NCBI RefSeq assembly: GCF_016907255.1
Contig: NZ_JAFBBQ010000001.1
Coordinates: forward strand, 1,240,001-1,304,000
DNA: 64,000 bases
From: Microbacterium keratanolyticum
Lineage (GTDB): Bacteria > Actinomycetota > Actinomycetes > Actinomycetales > Microbacteriaceae
Direction: 5' to 3'
The position numbers were made by a program, and so were the translations under genes. Of this stretch, positions 1 through 9,261 are shown piece after piece (positions within the stretch are counted from its first letter, which is position 1; every line of letters begins with the position of its first letter). The notes beneath the pieces were generated by a model. The model had not been told where the DNA came from, did no database searches, and saw only the letters and a program-made list of their open reading frames with translations.

Positions 1-730
1 CTTCGTGGGCTTCGACAACTTCGCCGCAGCCATCGCCAATCCTGCCTTCTGGGTCGGAATGGGTCGGGTGGTGCTCTACGCGGGCATCCAGATCCCGGTG
101 ATGATCCTCGCGGCCCTGGCCCTCGCCCTGCTGCTGGACTCGTTCATCGTGCGCCGCCCTGGCCTCTTCCGACTCTCGTTCTTCCTCCCGTACGCCGTGC
201 CCGGCGTGATCGCCGCGATGATGTGGCTGTACATCTACACGCCGGAGGTCTCGCCGATCCTGCCGTTCCTCCCCGAGGGCACCGACTTCATGTCGCCACA
301 GACGATTCTGATGTCGATGGCCAACATGACCACGTGGACGTACACGGGCTACAACATGCTGATCTTCCTGGCCGCGCTCCAGGCCATTCCTCGCGACCTC
401 TACGAAGCGGCGCGGCTCGACGGAGCATCCGGATTCCAGATCTCCATGCGGATCAAGGTGCCGATGGTGCGCGGGGCAGCACTCCTGGCCGTGCTGCTGT
501 CGATCATCGGAACGATCCAGCTGTTCAACGAGCCCGTCATCATGGAGGCCCAGAACACCTGGATGGGCAAGGACTTCACGCCGATGATGCTCACGTACAA
601 CTCGATGATGGGTGAGCTGACGCCCTCCGGCAGCGGCCCGGCCTCGGCCTACTCGCTGCTCATGGCGCTGATCGCCGGCGTCCTCGCCATCGTCTATGCA
701 CTGCTGCAGCGCCGTAAGGGAGACGCATGA
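1..730 (+). CDS. Carbohydrate ABC transporter permease, MalF type (5' end cut by window)
   Basis: Inner-membrane permease of a binding-protein-dependent sugar importer; it forms the channel together with the next gene. The frame is open to the window edge, so the N-terminus is missing. Hydrophobic helices are visible, and the EAA loop contacting the ATPase is present as EAARLDGASGFQISMRIKVP, followed by the usual run of terminal helices. The stop codon overlaps the next start (ATGA), as in a coupled permease pair. The substrate cannot be read from the sequence. The nearby GH35 beta-galactosidase and LacI regulator suggest a galactoside, but they are on other transcripts. The solute-binding protein is presumably upstream of the window. 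Confidence 0.93.
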   Translation, partial: FVGFDNFAAAIANPAFWVGMGRVVLYAGIQIPVMILAALALALLLDSFIVRRPGLFRLSFFLPYAVPGVIAAMMWLYIYTPEVSPILPFLPEGTDFMSPQTILMSMANMTTWTYTGYNMLIFLAALQAIPRDLYEAARLDGASGFQISMRIKVPMVRGAALLAVLLSIIGTIQLFNEPVIMEAQNTWMGKDFTPMMLTYNSMMGELTPSGSGPASAYSLLMALIAGVLAIVYALLQRRKGDA

Positions 731-1659
731 GCACCACAGTCCTGATCACCGTTCCCGAGAAGGTACGCGCATCGCAGCGCAGACGCCGCGTGCAGGGGTC
801 GGCTCCCGATGCACCACCACCCTCGATCGCACCGAGCCCCCTGGCGAAGGCGTTCGGCTATGTCGCGCTGATCGTCGCGACGTTGTACTTCCTCGTACCC
901 GTGTACTGGCTGCTCGTCGCATCATCCAAGAACAATCGCGACCTCACCTCGACGTTCGGCTTCTGGTTCGCCGAATGGAACATGGGCACCAACTACGACA
1001 GCCTGATAGGCTGGACCCAGGGCCTGTTCTGGCGCTGGGTGGGAAACTCGGTCTTCTACTCTGTTTCTGCGGGCGTCATCGGCACGCTGTTCGCGGTGAT
1101 GGCCGGATACGCGATCGCCAAGTTCGCATTCCCCGGCAAGAAGCTCGCCGTCGGCGTCATCATGGCCGGCCTGCTCATGCCGGTGGCGCTGCTCACGGTG
1201 CCGCTGTACATCGAGTTCCACGCACTGGGGCTCGTGAACACCGTGTGGGCGATCATCATCCCCTCCGCCGTGTCCCCGTTCGGAGTGTTTCTCGGAATGG
1301 TGTTTGCGCAATCATCAGTGCCGACCGAGCTGCTCGAGGCGGCCCGGATCGACGGCGCCGGCGAGGTGCGCATCTTCTTCACCATCGTGTTGCGCCTCCT
1401 CAGCCCCGCGATGGTCACGATCTTCCTGTTCATCTTCGTCGCGACGTGGAACAACTTCCTCCTGCCGCTCATGATGATCTCCAGTCAGGACCTCAAGCCC
1501 GTCACGCTGGGCCTGTACGGCATGATGAGCTACTTCTCACCGGACAAGGGCGCGGTGATGCTCGGCTCGCTGCTCGGCGTCATCCCGCTGATCGTGCTCT
1601 TCTTCACGCTGCAGCGCTACTGGCGCTCTGGCCTCGCCGCGGGAGCAGTGAAGGGCTAG
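727..1659 (+). CDS. Carbohydrate ABC transporter permease, MalG type
   Basis: Second permease of the sugar importer, 310 aa, a normal length for MalG-like proteins. A cytoplasmic N-terminal tail of about 45 residues precedes six hydrophobic segments. The EAA loop reads ELLEAARIDGAGEVRIFFTI, and the family's WNNFLLPL motif follows near residue 240. It begins inside the stop codon of the upstream permease, so the two are translationally coupled. No ATPase gene follows; Actinobacteria often use a shared MsiK-like ATPase encoded elsewhere. The next element is an intergenic palindrome, not a third transporter gene. Confidence 0.95.
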   Translation: MSTTVLITVPEKVRASQRRRRVQGSAPDAPPPSIAPSPLAKAFGYVALIVATLYFLVPVYWLLVASSKNNRDLTSTFGFWFAEWNMGTNYDSLIGWTQGLFWRWVGNSVFYSVSAGVIGTLFAVMAGYAIAKFAFPGKKLAVGVIMAGLLMPVALLTVPLYIEFHALGLVNTVWAIIIPSAVSPFGVFLGMVFAQSSVPTELLEAARIDGAGEVRIFFTIVLRLLSPAMVTIFLFIFVATWNNFLLPLMMISSQDLKPVTLGLYGMMSYFSPDKGAVMLGSLLGVIPLIVLFFTLQRYWRSGLAAGAVKG

Positions 1660-1678
1660 CCCGACCAGCCCCCTGCAC

Positions 1679-1743
1679 GAGAAACCACATTCCGTACGAG
1701 AAACCACGCCACCCGTGGTGTCTCACGCGAAATGTGGTTTCTC
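1679..1743. repeat. 65-bp imperfect palindrome, copy R1
   Basis: Begins GAGAAACCACAT and ends ATGTGGTTTCTC, giving a perfect 12-bp outer stem, with a smaller inner palindrome CCACGCCACCCGTGG. It has the same 65-bp length and layout as the copies at 2831, 25771 and 39287. Relative to two of those copies, the AT/AT pair at stem positions 11-12 replaces TT/AA, a compensated change. It overlaps the last codons and stop of the convergent gene ending at 1723 and could act as a bidirectional terminator. Confidence 0.9.
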
Positions 1744-2706
1744 GCGTGGGCGACGGGCGAGCGACGCCAGAAACGCAGCCTGACGCGGACGCACCGGACG
1801 CAGACCCGCCCCGCGCAGCGCCCGCACGAGAGGCTCGACGCGCCACGCATCTGCGAGCTCCCACCGCGCAAACGGATGCCCGTTCCTTCGCAGACGATCT
1901 TCGCGGTGCTTCTCTTTCGCCAGCCGCCGCGCTGCTTCTGCGGGGTCGGCAAGCACGTACTTCTGCCAGCCGTCAGCCTCGCCGATCGCACGACACGACG
2001 GAAACGAGAAGTCCACCCGATCGTGGAACCCCTCGTAGAAGTACTCCCGCTGCAGGACGGGCGTCTCGAATCCCGTCCACTCGATCACCGCACGGCTGAC
2101 GCTCTCAGAGGGAGATTCGGATGCCCCATCCGCCCGCTCCCAGAGCCAGCGCAGTCGCGCATTCCCGCGGCGGTTCTGCTGTGCAGCGGCGCGTTCGCGC
2201 AGCATCCGCAAATCCAGCGCGTTCGGATCGGCGTGCGAGATCGACGCATCGACGACGGCCAGCGCCTGTGCGGGCGGAAGCACCCGGGCGAGCCCGATGA
2301 CGGTCTCCTCGAGAGACGTGAGCAGCGCCCCAGATACCTCGGCGACATCGAGCGCATCACGACTCGTGTGCACGGCGACGTCGCCGTAACGACGCGAAGA
2401 CGGCCGTTCGGGGTCGTAGACCTGGATGTCACGCGGCTCTCCGAACAGCGGGAGGCCGTGAAGGACGGCCGCGGATTCCAGGGCGAGGATGGCGGACGGA
2501 TGCTGCCGCCGAAACGCGTGCACCCGCAGGGCGTAGCGCTCCCATGAGCGCAAGGCCTCGATGCCGGCCCGCCTCGCGTAAACCCCCGGGCGGATACGCG
2601 CGTGCGAGGACGCGGGTAGGCGCAGACCCAGCATCCGGCCCTCCTGCGACGTGACCAGGTCGAGCGGCGAGTCGAGAATGGCGCGATCGGCGAGCAGAAC
2701 AGACAT
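1723..2706 (-). CDS. AbiEi-like / Vsr-DUF559-type nuclease-fold protein
   Basis: A 327-residue protein. The N-terminal part (to about residue 120) has the winged-helix look of AbiEi-family antitoxin domains, including a LALESAAVLHGLPLFG segment. The C-terminal part has a PD-(D/E)XK-like pattern of Vsr/DUF559 endonucleases: RVDFSFP, then GEADGWQKY, then a basic stretch KEKHREDRLRRNG. Such proteins are common in Microbacteriaceae and generally uncharacterised; no cognate AbiEii toxin is adjacent. The ATG at 2706 gives the full AbiEi-like N-terminus; a weak -10-like CAGGCT lies 6 nt before it. The gene sits between two copies of a 65-bp palindrome, and its last codons and stop lie inside one of them. 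Confidence 0.75.
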   Translation of the reverse strand: MSVLLADRAILDSPLDLVTSQEGRMLGLRLPASSHARIRPGVYARRAGIEALRSWERYALRVHAFRRQHPSAILALESAAVLHGLPLFGEPRDIQVYDPERPSSRRYGDVAVHTSRDALDVAEVSGALLTSLEETVIGLARVLPPAQALAVVDASISHADPNALDLRMLRERAAAQQNRRGNARLRWLWERADGASESPSESVSRAVIEWTGFETPVLQREYFYEGFHDRVDFSFPSCRAIGEADGWQKYVLADPAEAARRLAKEKHREDRLRRNGHPFARWELADAWRVEPLVRALRGAGLRPVRPRQAAFLASLARRPREKPHFA

Positions 2707-2830
2707 GGCGCGAGCCTGCCCGCCCCGCCGCGCGCGCGGGTGGCGTTGCTGCGTCCCGTGCACAACTCCCCACCCCACCCGGGCGGTGCAGAGAGCGCCA
2801 CCCGTCGACCCAGAGAGCGCGCCACCCGCC

Positions 2831-2895
2831 GAGAAACCACACTCTGCACGAAACGCACGTGGTCGCGTGGTTTCTCGCGCAGGAAATGGTTTCTC
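2831..2895. repeat. 65-bp imperfect palindrome, copy R2
   Basis: Begins GAGAAACCAC and ends TGGTTTCTC (9-bp perfect outer stem), exactly 65 bp like the other copies but the most diverged of the four. It contains an extra internal GTGGTTTCTCGCG, so an alternative shorter hairpin is possible. It lies between the 3' end of the GH35 gene and the start of the AbiEi-like gene, both on the minus strand. Confidence 0.85.
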
Positions 2896-2929
2896 GCGGA
2901 AAAGGGCCGGGGGCCGGCCAGCGCGCGGC

Positions 2930-4744
2930 TCAGGTGCCGATGAACTCCTCGGTCTCGCCGAACGCCGGCTCCTCACGGATCTCCACGACAGCACCGAGCG
3001 CGTCCGTATCGAGGACGACGATCTCGTTGCGCCCCGCACGCCACAGCGGCGCCGGAGCGTAGAGGGTCTCCTGGGGACCGATCTTCCAGTAGCGGCCCAG
3101 CAGGAATCCGTTGAGCCAGACCATGCCCTTAGCGCCACCGGGGAAGGCGAGCCAGGCATCGGCGACATCGGTCACCTCGAGGTGCGCGACAGCGGAACCG
3201 TCGACGGCGGGCGTGCCCGTCAGCGCGGGGGCGTCGAGCGAGATGTGGCGGTGCGTCCAGCCGTTGACGAAGCGACGACCGATCATCACGCCGTGCATGA
3301 TGCCCTTGCCCTCACCCGTGTAGGGGCCGTAGTTGATGCGCCCGAGGCTCTCGACGACGATCGTCAGGTGCGCCCGCGAGGACGCTCCGGGCAGCGCCAG
3401 GGACACCTCTCCATCGCGTTCCAGGGTGCCCAGCCGCTCATCTCCGAGGAAGACGGTCGCGCGGTCATGGAGACGGTCGATCGTGAGGATCGCGCCTTCG
3501 CTGTACGAGATGTCCGCTTCGTAGCTCACCAGACCGTCTTCAGCGCCGAGTTGCTCATACGTGCGCGGGCGCGGCGAGACCGCCCCGATGACCGGAGTGG
3601 CCCGCACGATGTCGAGGAGCGAAGCCGTCGCGGTCAGGACTGCGGATGCTGCGCGCTGGCGCCTCGGGGCCGCGGGAACGGGCGGAAGCTCGTCGTCACG
3701 GAGTGCCGCGAAGCGCTCCCGCAGGGCAAAGAACTTCGGAGAGAGGGTGCCGTCTTCGCCGATCGGCGCGTCGGAATCGTAGCTCGTGACAGTGGGCTGG
3801 AGCACCTTGTCGTGATTGGAGCCGTTCCACAACCCGAAGTTCGTCCCACCGTGGGCCATGTACAGGCTCACGGAGCCACCGGCGCGGAGCAGCTCGTCGA
3901 CCGTGCCGAGCGCACTGTCGACCGAGCGCACGTGGTGGCGCTCACCCCAATGGTCGAACCATCCGCCCCACAGCTCACTGCACATCAGGGCGTCGCCTTC
4001 GCGCCGCAGTTCCTGCGCGCGGGCCACCCCGGTGCCGAACGTGAAGGTGCCCATGGCGCCGGGAACACTGCCGTGCTCGATCATGTCGCCGGTGATGCCG
4101 TCGGCGGTGGTGAGCATCTCGACGATGCCCCGTGCACGCAGTCCGTCGCGCTGGTGCGCGAGATAGGCGGCATCGCTGCCGAACGACCCGTACTCATTCT
4201 CGACCTGCACCGCGACGATGGGACCGCCGTACGCAGCCTGCAGCGGCACGAGGCGCGGGATGAGCGCATCGAACCAGTTGTCGACCGCAGCGAGGAACTC
4301 GGGGTCGCTGGTGCGGATCGCATCCACGCGCCCGGACAGCCAGAACGGGATGCCGCCATTGGACCACTCGGCGCAGATGTACGGACTGGGACGGATGAAC
4401 ACGTCCAGTCCGACGGTGCCGGCCAGGCGGATGAAGCGTTCGAGATCCCGCCATTCGTCGAAGCGGATGTCGCCCTCGACGCGCTCGTGGAAGTTCCAGG
4501 CCACGTAGGTGTCGACTGTGTTCGCCCCCATCGCGGCCAGTCGGCGCAGGCGGTCTTCCCACTGATCGGGGTGCACCCGGAAGTAGTGGATCGCACCGGC
4601 GAGGATGCGATGCGAGCGACCATCACGCAGAATCTCGGCGTCACGCCACGTGAGTGCGGGGGTGAGGTCCTGTGCGGACGATGCCGGGGTCGGGGTCGTT
4701 ACATCGTCGTCGGCGACGATGCCGGCGGCGAGAGAGTCAGTCAT
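2930..4744 (-). CDS. Beta-galactosidase, glycoside hydrolase family 35
   Basis: Retaining exo-beta-galactosidase of 604 residues, removing terminal beta-galactose from oligosaccharides. The GH35 TIM barrel spans about residues 30-350. The acid/base Glu lies in VENEYG (E184) and the nucleophile in SELWGGWFDHWG (E257); the family's GGTNFG motif is near residue 300. The C-terminal half carries the jelly-roll domains, ending with the typical KGMVWLNGFLLGRYW segment. No signal peptide is seen, so it is probably cytoplasmic and fed by an importer. GGAG lies 5 nt before the ATG. It is divergent from a LacI regulator, with a lac-operator-like palindrome just upstream of its start. Confidence 0.95.
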   Translation of the reverse strand: MTDSLAAGIVADDDVTTPTPASSAQDLTPALTWRDAEILRDGRSHRILAGAIHYFRVHPDQWEDRLRRLAAMGANTVDTYVAWNFHERVEGDIRFDEWRDLERFIRLAGTVGLDVFIRPSPYICAEWSNGGIPFWLSGRVDAIRTSDPEFLAAVDNWFDALIPRLVPLQAAYGGPIVAVQVENEYGSFGSDAAYLAHQRDGLRARGIVEMLTTADGITGDMIEHGSVPGAMGTFTFGTGVARAQELRREGDALMCSELWGGWFDHWGERHHVRSVDSALGTVDELLRAGGSVSLYMAHGGTNFGLWNGSNHDKVLQPTVTSYDSDAPIGEDGTLSPKFFALRERFAALRDDELPPVPAAPRRQRAASAVLTATASLLDIVRATPVIGAVSPRPRTYEQLGAEDGLVSYEADISYSEGAILTIDRLHDRATVFLGDERLGTLERDGEVSLALPGASSRAHLTIVVESLGRINYGPYTGEGKGIMHGVMIGRRFVNGWTHRHISLDAPALTGTPAVDGSAVAHLEVTDVADAWLAFPGGAKGMVWLNGFLLGRYWKIGPQETLYAPAPLWRAGRNEIVVLDTDALGAVVEIREEPAFGETEEFIGT

Positions 4745-4762
4745 GGCGCTCCAGTCAAGAAT

Positions 4763-4776
4763 TGTTTGCGCTCACA
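4763..4776. promoter_or_regulatory. LacI-type operator candidate
   Basis: TGTTTGCGCTCACA is a 14-bp near-palindrome with a central GC pair and two mismatches, matching the core of LacI-family operators (TGTGAGCGCTCACA). It lies in the short divergent gap between the GH35 gene and the LacI-type gene, 19 nt upstream of the GH35 start codon, where bound repressor would block the galactosidase promoter. Confidence 0.65.
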
Positions 4777-4826
4777 TTATCGCATTCTCATCTGTTCAGT
4801 CTCGTGTGTTCACAAGGGTTGATCGC

Positions 4827-4832
4827 TACCAT
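4827..4832 (+). promoter_or_regulatory. -10 element of a probable leaderless promoter (lacI-type gene)
   Basis: TACCAT ends 6 nt before the ATG of the LacI-type regulator, which places the transcription start at the start codon. No Shine-Dalgarno sequence is present. Confidence 0.55.
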
Positions 4833-4838
4833 TGGGAC

Positions 4839-5873
4839 ATGTCACCTCGCCGCCCTCGCGAAGACCGCGCCCCGAGTCAGGTCGACGTCGCACGCCTCGC
4901 CCGCGTGTCAACGCAGACGGTCTCTCGCGTGATGTCAGGACAGGACAACGTGCGTCCCGAGACAGCTCGACGCGTCCTCGCTGCCGTCGACGAACTCGGC
5001 TACCGCGTGCACGCTGCGGCGGCATCGCTCGCATCCGGGCGTTCGCGCGTCCTCGGCGTCGTGGTGATGTCCACCGACCGCTACTCCTCGGCCGCTCTGG
5101 GCGTCGGTATCGAGCAGGCGGCCGCCGCCAACGGCTACACCGTCACGACGGCGTCCGTCTCCGACCACGCGAGCGGCGACGCCTTCCTCGAGGCCTTCGA
5201 CCGACTGGAGCAGCAGGGCGCGGAAGGAATCATCCTCGGCGTTCCTGTCGAACTCGACACCCCCGCGATGCGCGTGCGCACGGCACGTACACCTGCCATC
5301 CGCAGCGAGCGCGCGTCCCTGGAGGATGACGCACCTCTCGCCGTCGACCAACGCGCGATCGCCCGCCTGGCCGTGGAGCACCTGCTCGACCTCGGCCACA
5401 CCACCGTCTGGCATGTCGCGGGCGACGACTACTGGATCGAGACCGAGCACCGCCGCGAAGCCTGGGAGCAGGCGCTCCTCGCACGAGGGCTCACTCCTCC
5501 CCCCGTGATTCCCGCCGACTGGACCCCGGAATCCGGCTACCGCGCGGGCCGAACGATCGCCGCGATCCCGAGCGCGACCGCCGTGTTCGTCTCCAGCGAT
5601 GAGATGGCGTTCGGATTGATCCGTGCGCTGCATGAGGCGGGCCGCAGCGTGCCCGACGACATCTCCGTCGTGAGCGTCGATGACATCGCCCTCGCCGCCT
5701 ACGCGTCGCCCGCGCTCACGACCGTGCGACAGCCGTTCGAGTCATTGGGTCGCGCTGCGGCGCTGCGCGTGATCGCGAAGATCGAGGGGCACGACGCCGT
5801 CGGCGAGATCCCCGAGACTCAGCCGACGCTCGTGATCAGGTCGTCCACGGCACCACCCCGGCCTGCCGGCTGA
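4839..5873 (+). CDS. LacI-family transcriptional regulator
   Basis: A 344-residue sugar-responsive repressor. The N-terminal LacI helix-turn-helix reads VDVARLARVSTQTVSRVMSG (about residues 15-34), followed by the hinge helix (AAASLASGRS) and a periplasmic-binding-like effector domain. The ATG at 4839 gives the canonical N-terminus; the frame stays open upstream without family similarity. It is divergent from the GH35 gene and most likely controls it and perhaps the sugar permeases. The inducer is probably a galactoside or its product, which is inferred from context only. Confidence 0.93.
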   Translation: MSPRRPREDRAPSQVDVARLARVSTQTVSRVMSGQDNVRPETARRVLAAVDELGYRVHAAAASLASGRSRVLGVVVMSTDRYSSAALGVGIEQAAAANGYTVTTASVSDHASGDAFLEAFDRLEQQGAEGIILGVPVELDTPAMRVRTARTPAIRSERASLEDDAPLAVDQRAIARLAVEHLLDLGHTTVWHVAGDDYWIETEHRREAWEQALLARGLTPPPVIPADWTPESGYRAGRTIAAIPSATAVFVSSDEMAFGLIRALHEAGRSVPDDISVVSVDDIALAAYASPALTTVRQPFESLGRAAALRVIAKIEGHDAVGEIPETQPTLVIRSSTAPPRPAG

Positions 5874-5884
5874 TCGCCCGCCCA

Positions 5885-6262
5885 TCAGCCTCCGACGGCG
5901 ATGACCGTCAGCTCCATTCCCATGGCACGGTGATTGCCGATCGTGCACCAGCCCTCGACCTCGGCGCCGATCACCCCGGCCTTGATCACCTCGGCCTGAC
6001 CCGGGAACACCTGCATGGAGCCTGCGCCATTGTCGAGAACAAGATCGTGCACGACATCGCCCGTGTTCTCGAACGTGATGACGAGTTCGTTGCCGACGGG
6101 CACCTCAATCGTGTCCGGGACGTACTGCATGCCCGCCACCGTGACGGTGACCTCGGTCACCGCACCCGTCGGTGCGATGCTCGGTTCCGCCGCACAGGCA
6201 GAGAGCAGCAACAGGGATGCGGCGAGCGCACCCGCCTTCGACAGTTGGGCGCGGAAAGACAA
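5885..6262 (-). CDS. Cupredoxin-domain lipoprotein
   Basis: A 125-residue exported copper-binding protein. The lipobox LLSAC places the lipidated cysteine at residue 23. The mature part is a single cupredoxin fold with type-1 copper ligands visible as H72 (VVHDL), C106 (GWCTIGNH), H111 and M114 or M116. Such proteins carry electrons at the membrane surface or bind copper; no partner oxidase is adjacent. The start codon is TTG, supported by AGGAG a few nt upstream. Its 3' end converges with the LacI-type gene, with 11 nt between them. Confidence 0.88.
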   Translation of the reverse strand: MSFRAQLSKAGALAASLLLLSACAAEPSIAPTGAVTEVTVTVAGMQYVPDTIEVPVGNELVITFENTGDVVHDLVLDNGAGSMQVFPGQAEVIKAGVIGAEVEGWCTIGNHRAMGMELTVIAVGG

Positions 6263-6309
6263 GCGAAACTCCTGGGAGCGAAAAGCAGACGGGTAATCCC
6301 ATCATCGCC

Positions 6310-9261
6310 TCACGGGGCAGAAAACCCCATTCCGCCCGAAGACCGCGGTCGGGGCGCCTCAGTCCACCCCGCGCCGTGCCGTGCCGCGGCGACGGCCGCT
6401 TCTGTGCGTGTCGTCACCCCGAGTTTGCGCAAGATGGCAGAGACATGCACGCTGACCGTCTTCGCACTGATGAAGAGACGCTCGCCGATCTGACGATTGC
6501 TGAGACCCTCGATCAGCAGATCGAGCACCTGCGCCTCACGACCGGTGAGGTCTGGGTCGTGCGGCAGATCGCCACCGCCGAGCCCCGCCCGGGCGGCGAG
6601 CTCTTGCACGTCGGCGGTCAGGCGCACATGCGCCAGGCCTTCGGCGAGCACCTCTGCCTCGACGAGGGTTGCCGTCGCAGCGGCGCGATCGCCGTCGGCC
6701 ACGAGCATCCGCGCGCGTTCGAGGCGGGTGATCACCCGGAAAACTGCCGGCACCTCGTCGCTGGCAGACAGCACGATCGCCTCGTCGAGAGCGGATGCCC
6801 CAGGCACGAGGAGCGCTTCCAGGATGCGCGACCAGCGATCACCACGCAGCGCCTCGGGGATGGCCTGCCACGCGGCGTCGAGCGCAGCGACGTTCGCCGC
6901 GACATCCACCCCGGACGCGCGGAGCGCCGTGATCACCCATGCCGCATCGAGCATCACGCGTCGCCTGTTACCCAGGACCGGGCCGTCATCGTCGAGCATC
7001 GACTGCACGATCGCCCACGCTGCCAGCCAGTCTCCTCGAGCGATCTCCAACGCGATCGCCGACTCGAGGTCGTAGTACCAGACCTACCGATCGATGCGCG
7101 CGGCCGCAGCGAATCGCGGCCGCCATTCGCGCAGCAGCGCTTCACCCTCGTCGACGTGGCCACGCCAGGCCAGTGCACGAATGCGCGTCTTGGTCGTGTA
7201 GATGCGGAAGACGGGGAGCGTCGGGATGACGAGGTCGTGCGCCACCAGTGCTTCGACACGGTCGATCTCCCCGAGCTCGAGCAGAGGCTCGGCCATGTTC
7301 TGGGTCATGATCGCACCCGTCGTGCGTTCGACGCCGAGCTCCCGCGAACGCACGATGCCGGCCTGCGCCACATCGATCGCTTCGCGGTACCGGCCGAGCA
7401 CGATCATGAGGTCGGAGAAGTTCACGCGATAGCGGAGCATCCCGTTGTCATCACCTCGCGCGTACTCGTACGCGTCGGCGTAGTCCACGAACGCCCGATC
7501 CAACTCGCCGAGGTGCGCGAGGCACCCGCCACGCAGATTGCGGGCGACCGACATCTCGCGAAGGGAGCCGCACCGTTCAGCGAAGGCGAACGCCTTGTCT
7601 GCCGCCATGAGGCCTTCATGTGACCGGCCCGCGACCATGTAGCGGCTGGCGAGACTGTTGAGCACCGAGGCGTGCAGCCGATCATCGTGGACGCGCTCGG
7701 TCAGCACGGCAAGGGCGTCGACCAGAAGGTCGATCGCTCCGGGGCGGCCCAGATTGCCCAGGTAGTAGGCCTTGTCACGCAGAAGCCGCACATAGGTCGT
7801 GCCGTCGCCGGTCACCGGATCGATCTCGTCCAGCGCCAGATCGACCACGGTGAGCGCGCGTTCGCCGTCGCCCGCGTTGCGAAGAATCGAGCCGAGGCGC
7901 AGCAGCAGGGTCACCCGATCGCGACCGGCCGCCTCCGGAGCATCCGGAACCTGATCCCACAGCTCGAGCGCGAGTTCGCCGAAGCGCGCCGCCGTGGCGA
8001 ACGCGTAGCTCTGCTTGGACTGCTCCATCGCACCGACCGCTGCGATCAATGCGCGGCGGTGGTCGTTCGCCAGGTGCCAGTGGAAGGCGAGCGCGGCGTG
8101 CATGCGCTCGCGCTCGTCCGGCGTGGCCGATGCGTCGAGCGCCTCGGCGATCGCGCGGTGCAGGCGTGCCCGCTCACCGGGAAGAAGGTCATCGTGCACG
8201 GCCTCGCGCAGCAGGGCGTGCCGGAATCCGTAGCCTTCACGGTCACGGACGACGAGGAATCCGGCCGCCACGGCCTCGCGCACGGCGTCGTCGAGAGCCT
8301 CGTCAGACAGGTGGGCGAGAGGGGCGAGCAGCGCATGCGAGATGCCGCTCTCCCCGCCCGACACGAAGCGCGTGACGCGCTTGGCCTCGTCGCTCATGCC
8401 GTCGAACCGCGCCAGCAGCAGATCTCTCAGCGTGTCGGGCATCGGCGCACTGGCGCAGCCGGCGAGCTCTTCGATGAAGAAGGGAACGCCCTCGGCACGC
8501 TCTTGCATCCGCAGCAGGGCGGCGTCGTCGTGCGTGCGTCCGAGCCCTTGCAGCAGTTGCCTGGTCGCCTCCGGATCCAGGCGGGAGATCGTGAGCCGCT
8601 CAAGTACCCGCGCGCGCTCGGCACCCGCGAGGAAGGAACTCACCGGACCGCCGCGGTGCACCTCGTCGGTGCGGCAGCTCAGCACGAACAGCACCCTGCT
8701 GTGTGTGACGACACGTAGCAGGAACGTCAGCGTCGACAGGGTCGCCTCATCCGCCCAGTGCAGATCTTCGATCAGCAGCACGAGCGGCGACAGTTCGGCG
8801 GCCGTCTCGATGACCGTGGCGATCGCCTCGCGCAGGCGCTCGGGGCTCGTGGTCTCGCGCAGCCCCGGCGGCGTCTCGCCGAGCTCGGGCAGCAGCAGAG
8901 GGAGGATGTCGAGACCCGGCACAACGCGCTCGCTCTCGCCGATCGCCGAGATCAGCACGCGCAGGATGCCCGGCAAGGGCCCGTACGCCGCGGGCGTCGC
9001 GCCGTAGTCGACACACCACCCGGTCACGACCCGCGCCTTCGCGCCAACGCGCCCCTCGAATTCGCGGAGCAGTCGGGTCTTGCCGATGCCCGCCTCACCT
9101 GCCACGAGCATCGCCCCGGACTCACCCTGCGCCGCATGCGCGAAAGCGTCGAGGAGCCGCTGCAGCTCGGGGTCGCGCCCCACCATCGGGGCAGAGGGCA
9201 CGGGGAAGAACACGTCCCCATCGTGCCACCTGCCTCCGACATCGAGGCTCGACGGCGTCAT
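6310..9261 (-). pseudogene. LAL-family LuxR regulator interrupted by an in-frame amber codon
   Basis: A large ATP-binding LuxR regulator (983 codons if read through). In order: AAA/STAND NTPase with Walker A GEAGIGKT (residues 55-62), a TPR-like helical region, and a C-terminal LuxR helix-turn-helix (LTGREAQVLDLLIEGLSNRQ). A TAG at 7084-7086, codon 726, interrupts one continuous frame: RFAAAARIDR, stop, then VWYYDLESAIALE. Coding similarity is normal on both sides and no frameshift is needed. Without readthrough the product keeps the ATPase but lacks the DNA-binding domain. A separate C-terminal product from an internal start (TTG at 7050) is conceivable. The ATG at 9261 overlaps the stop of the upstream 71-aa gene. 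Confidence 0.85.

Noticed and set aside
2651-4822. A 723-codon open frame on the plus strand opposite the GH35 gene.
   Set aside because: It is antisense to a complete GH35 enzyme with intact catalytic residues; such long shadow frames are typical of high-GC DNA.
6314-6345. A stretch beginning CAGAAAACCCCATTCCG, similar to the left arm of palindrome R1, at the 3' end of the LAL gene.
   Set aside because: Only about half the positions match and there is no partner arm within 65 bp. It lies in coding sequence (MGFSAP end) and is likely chance similarity.
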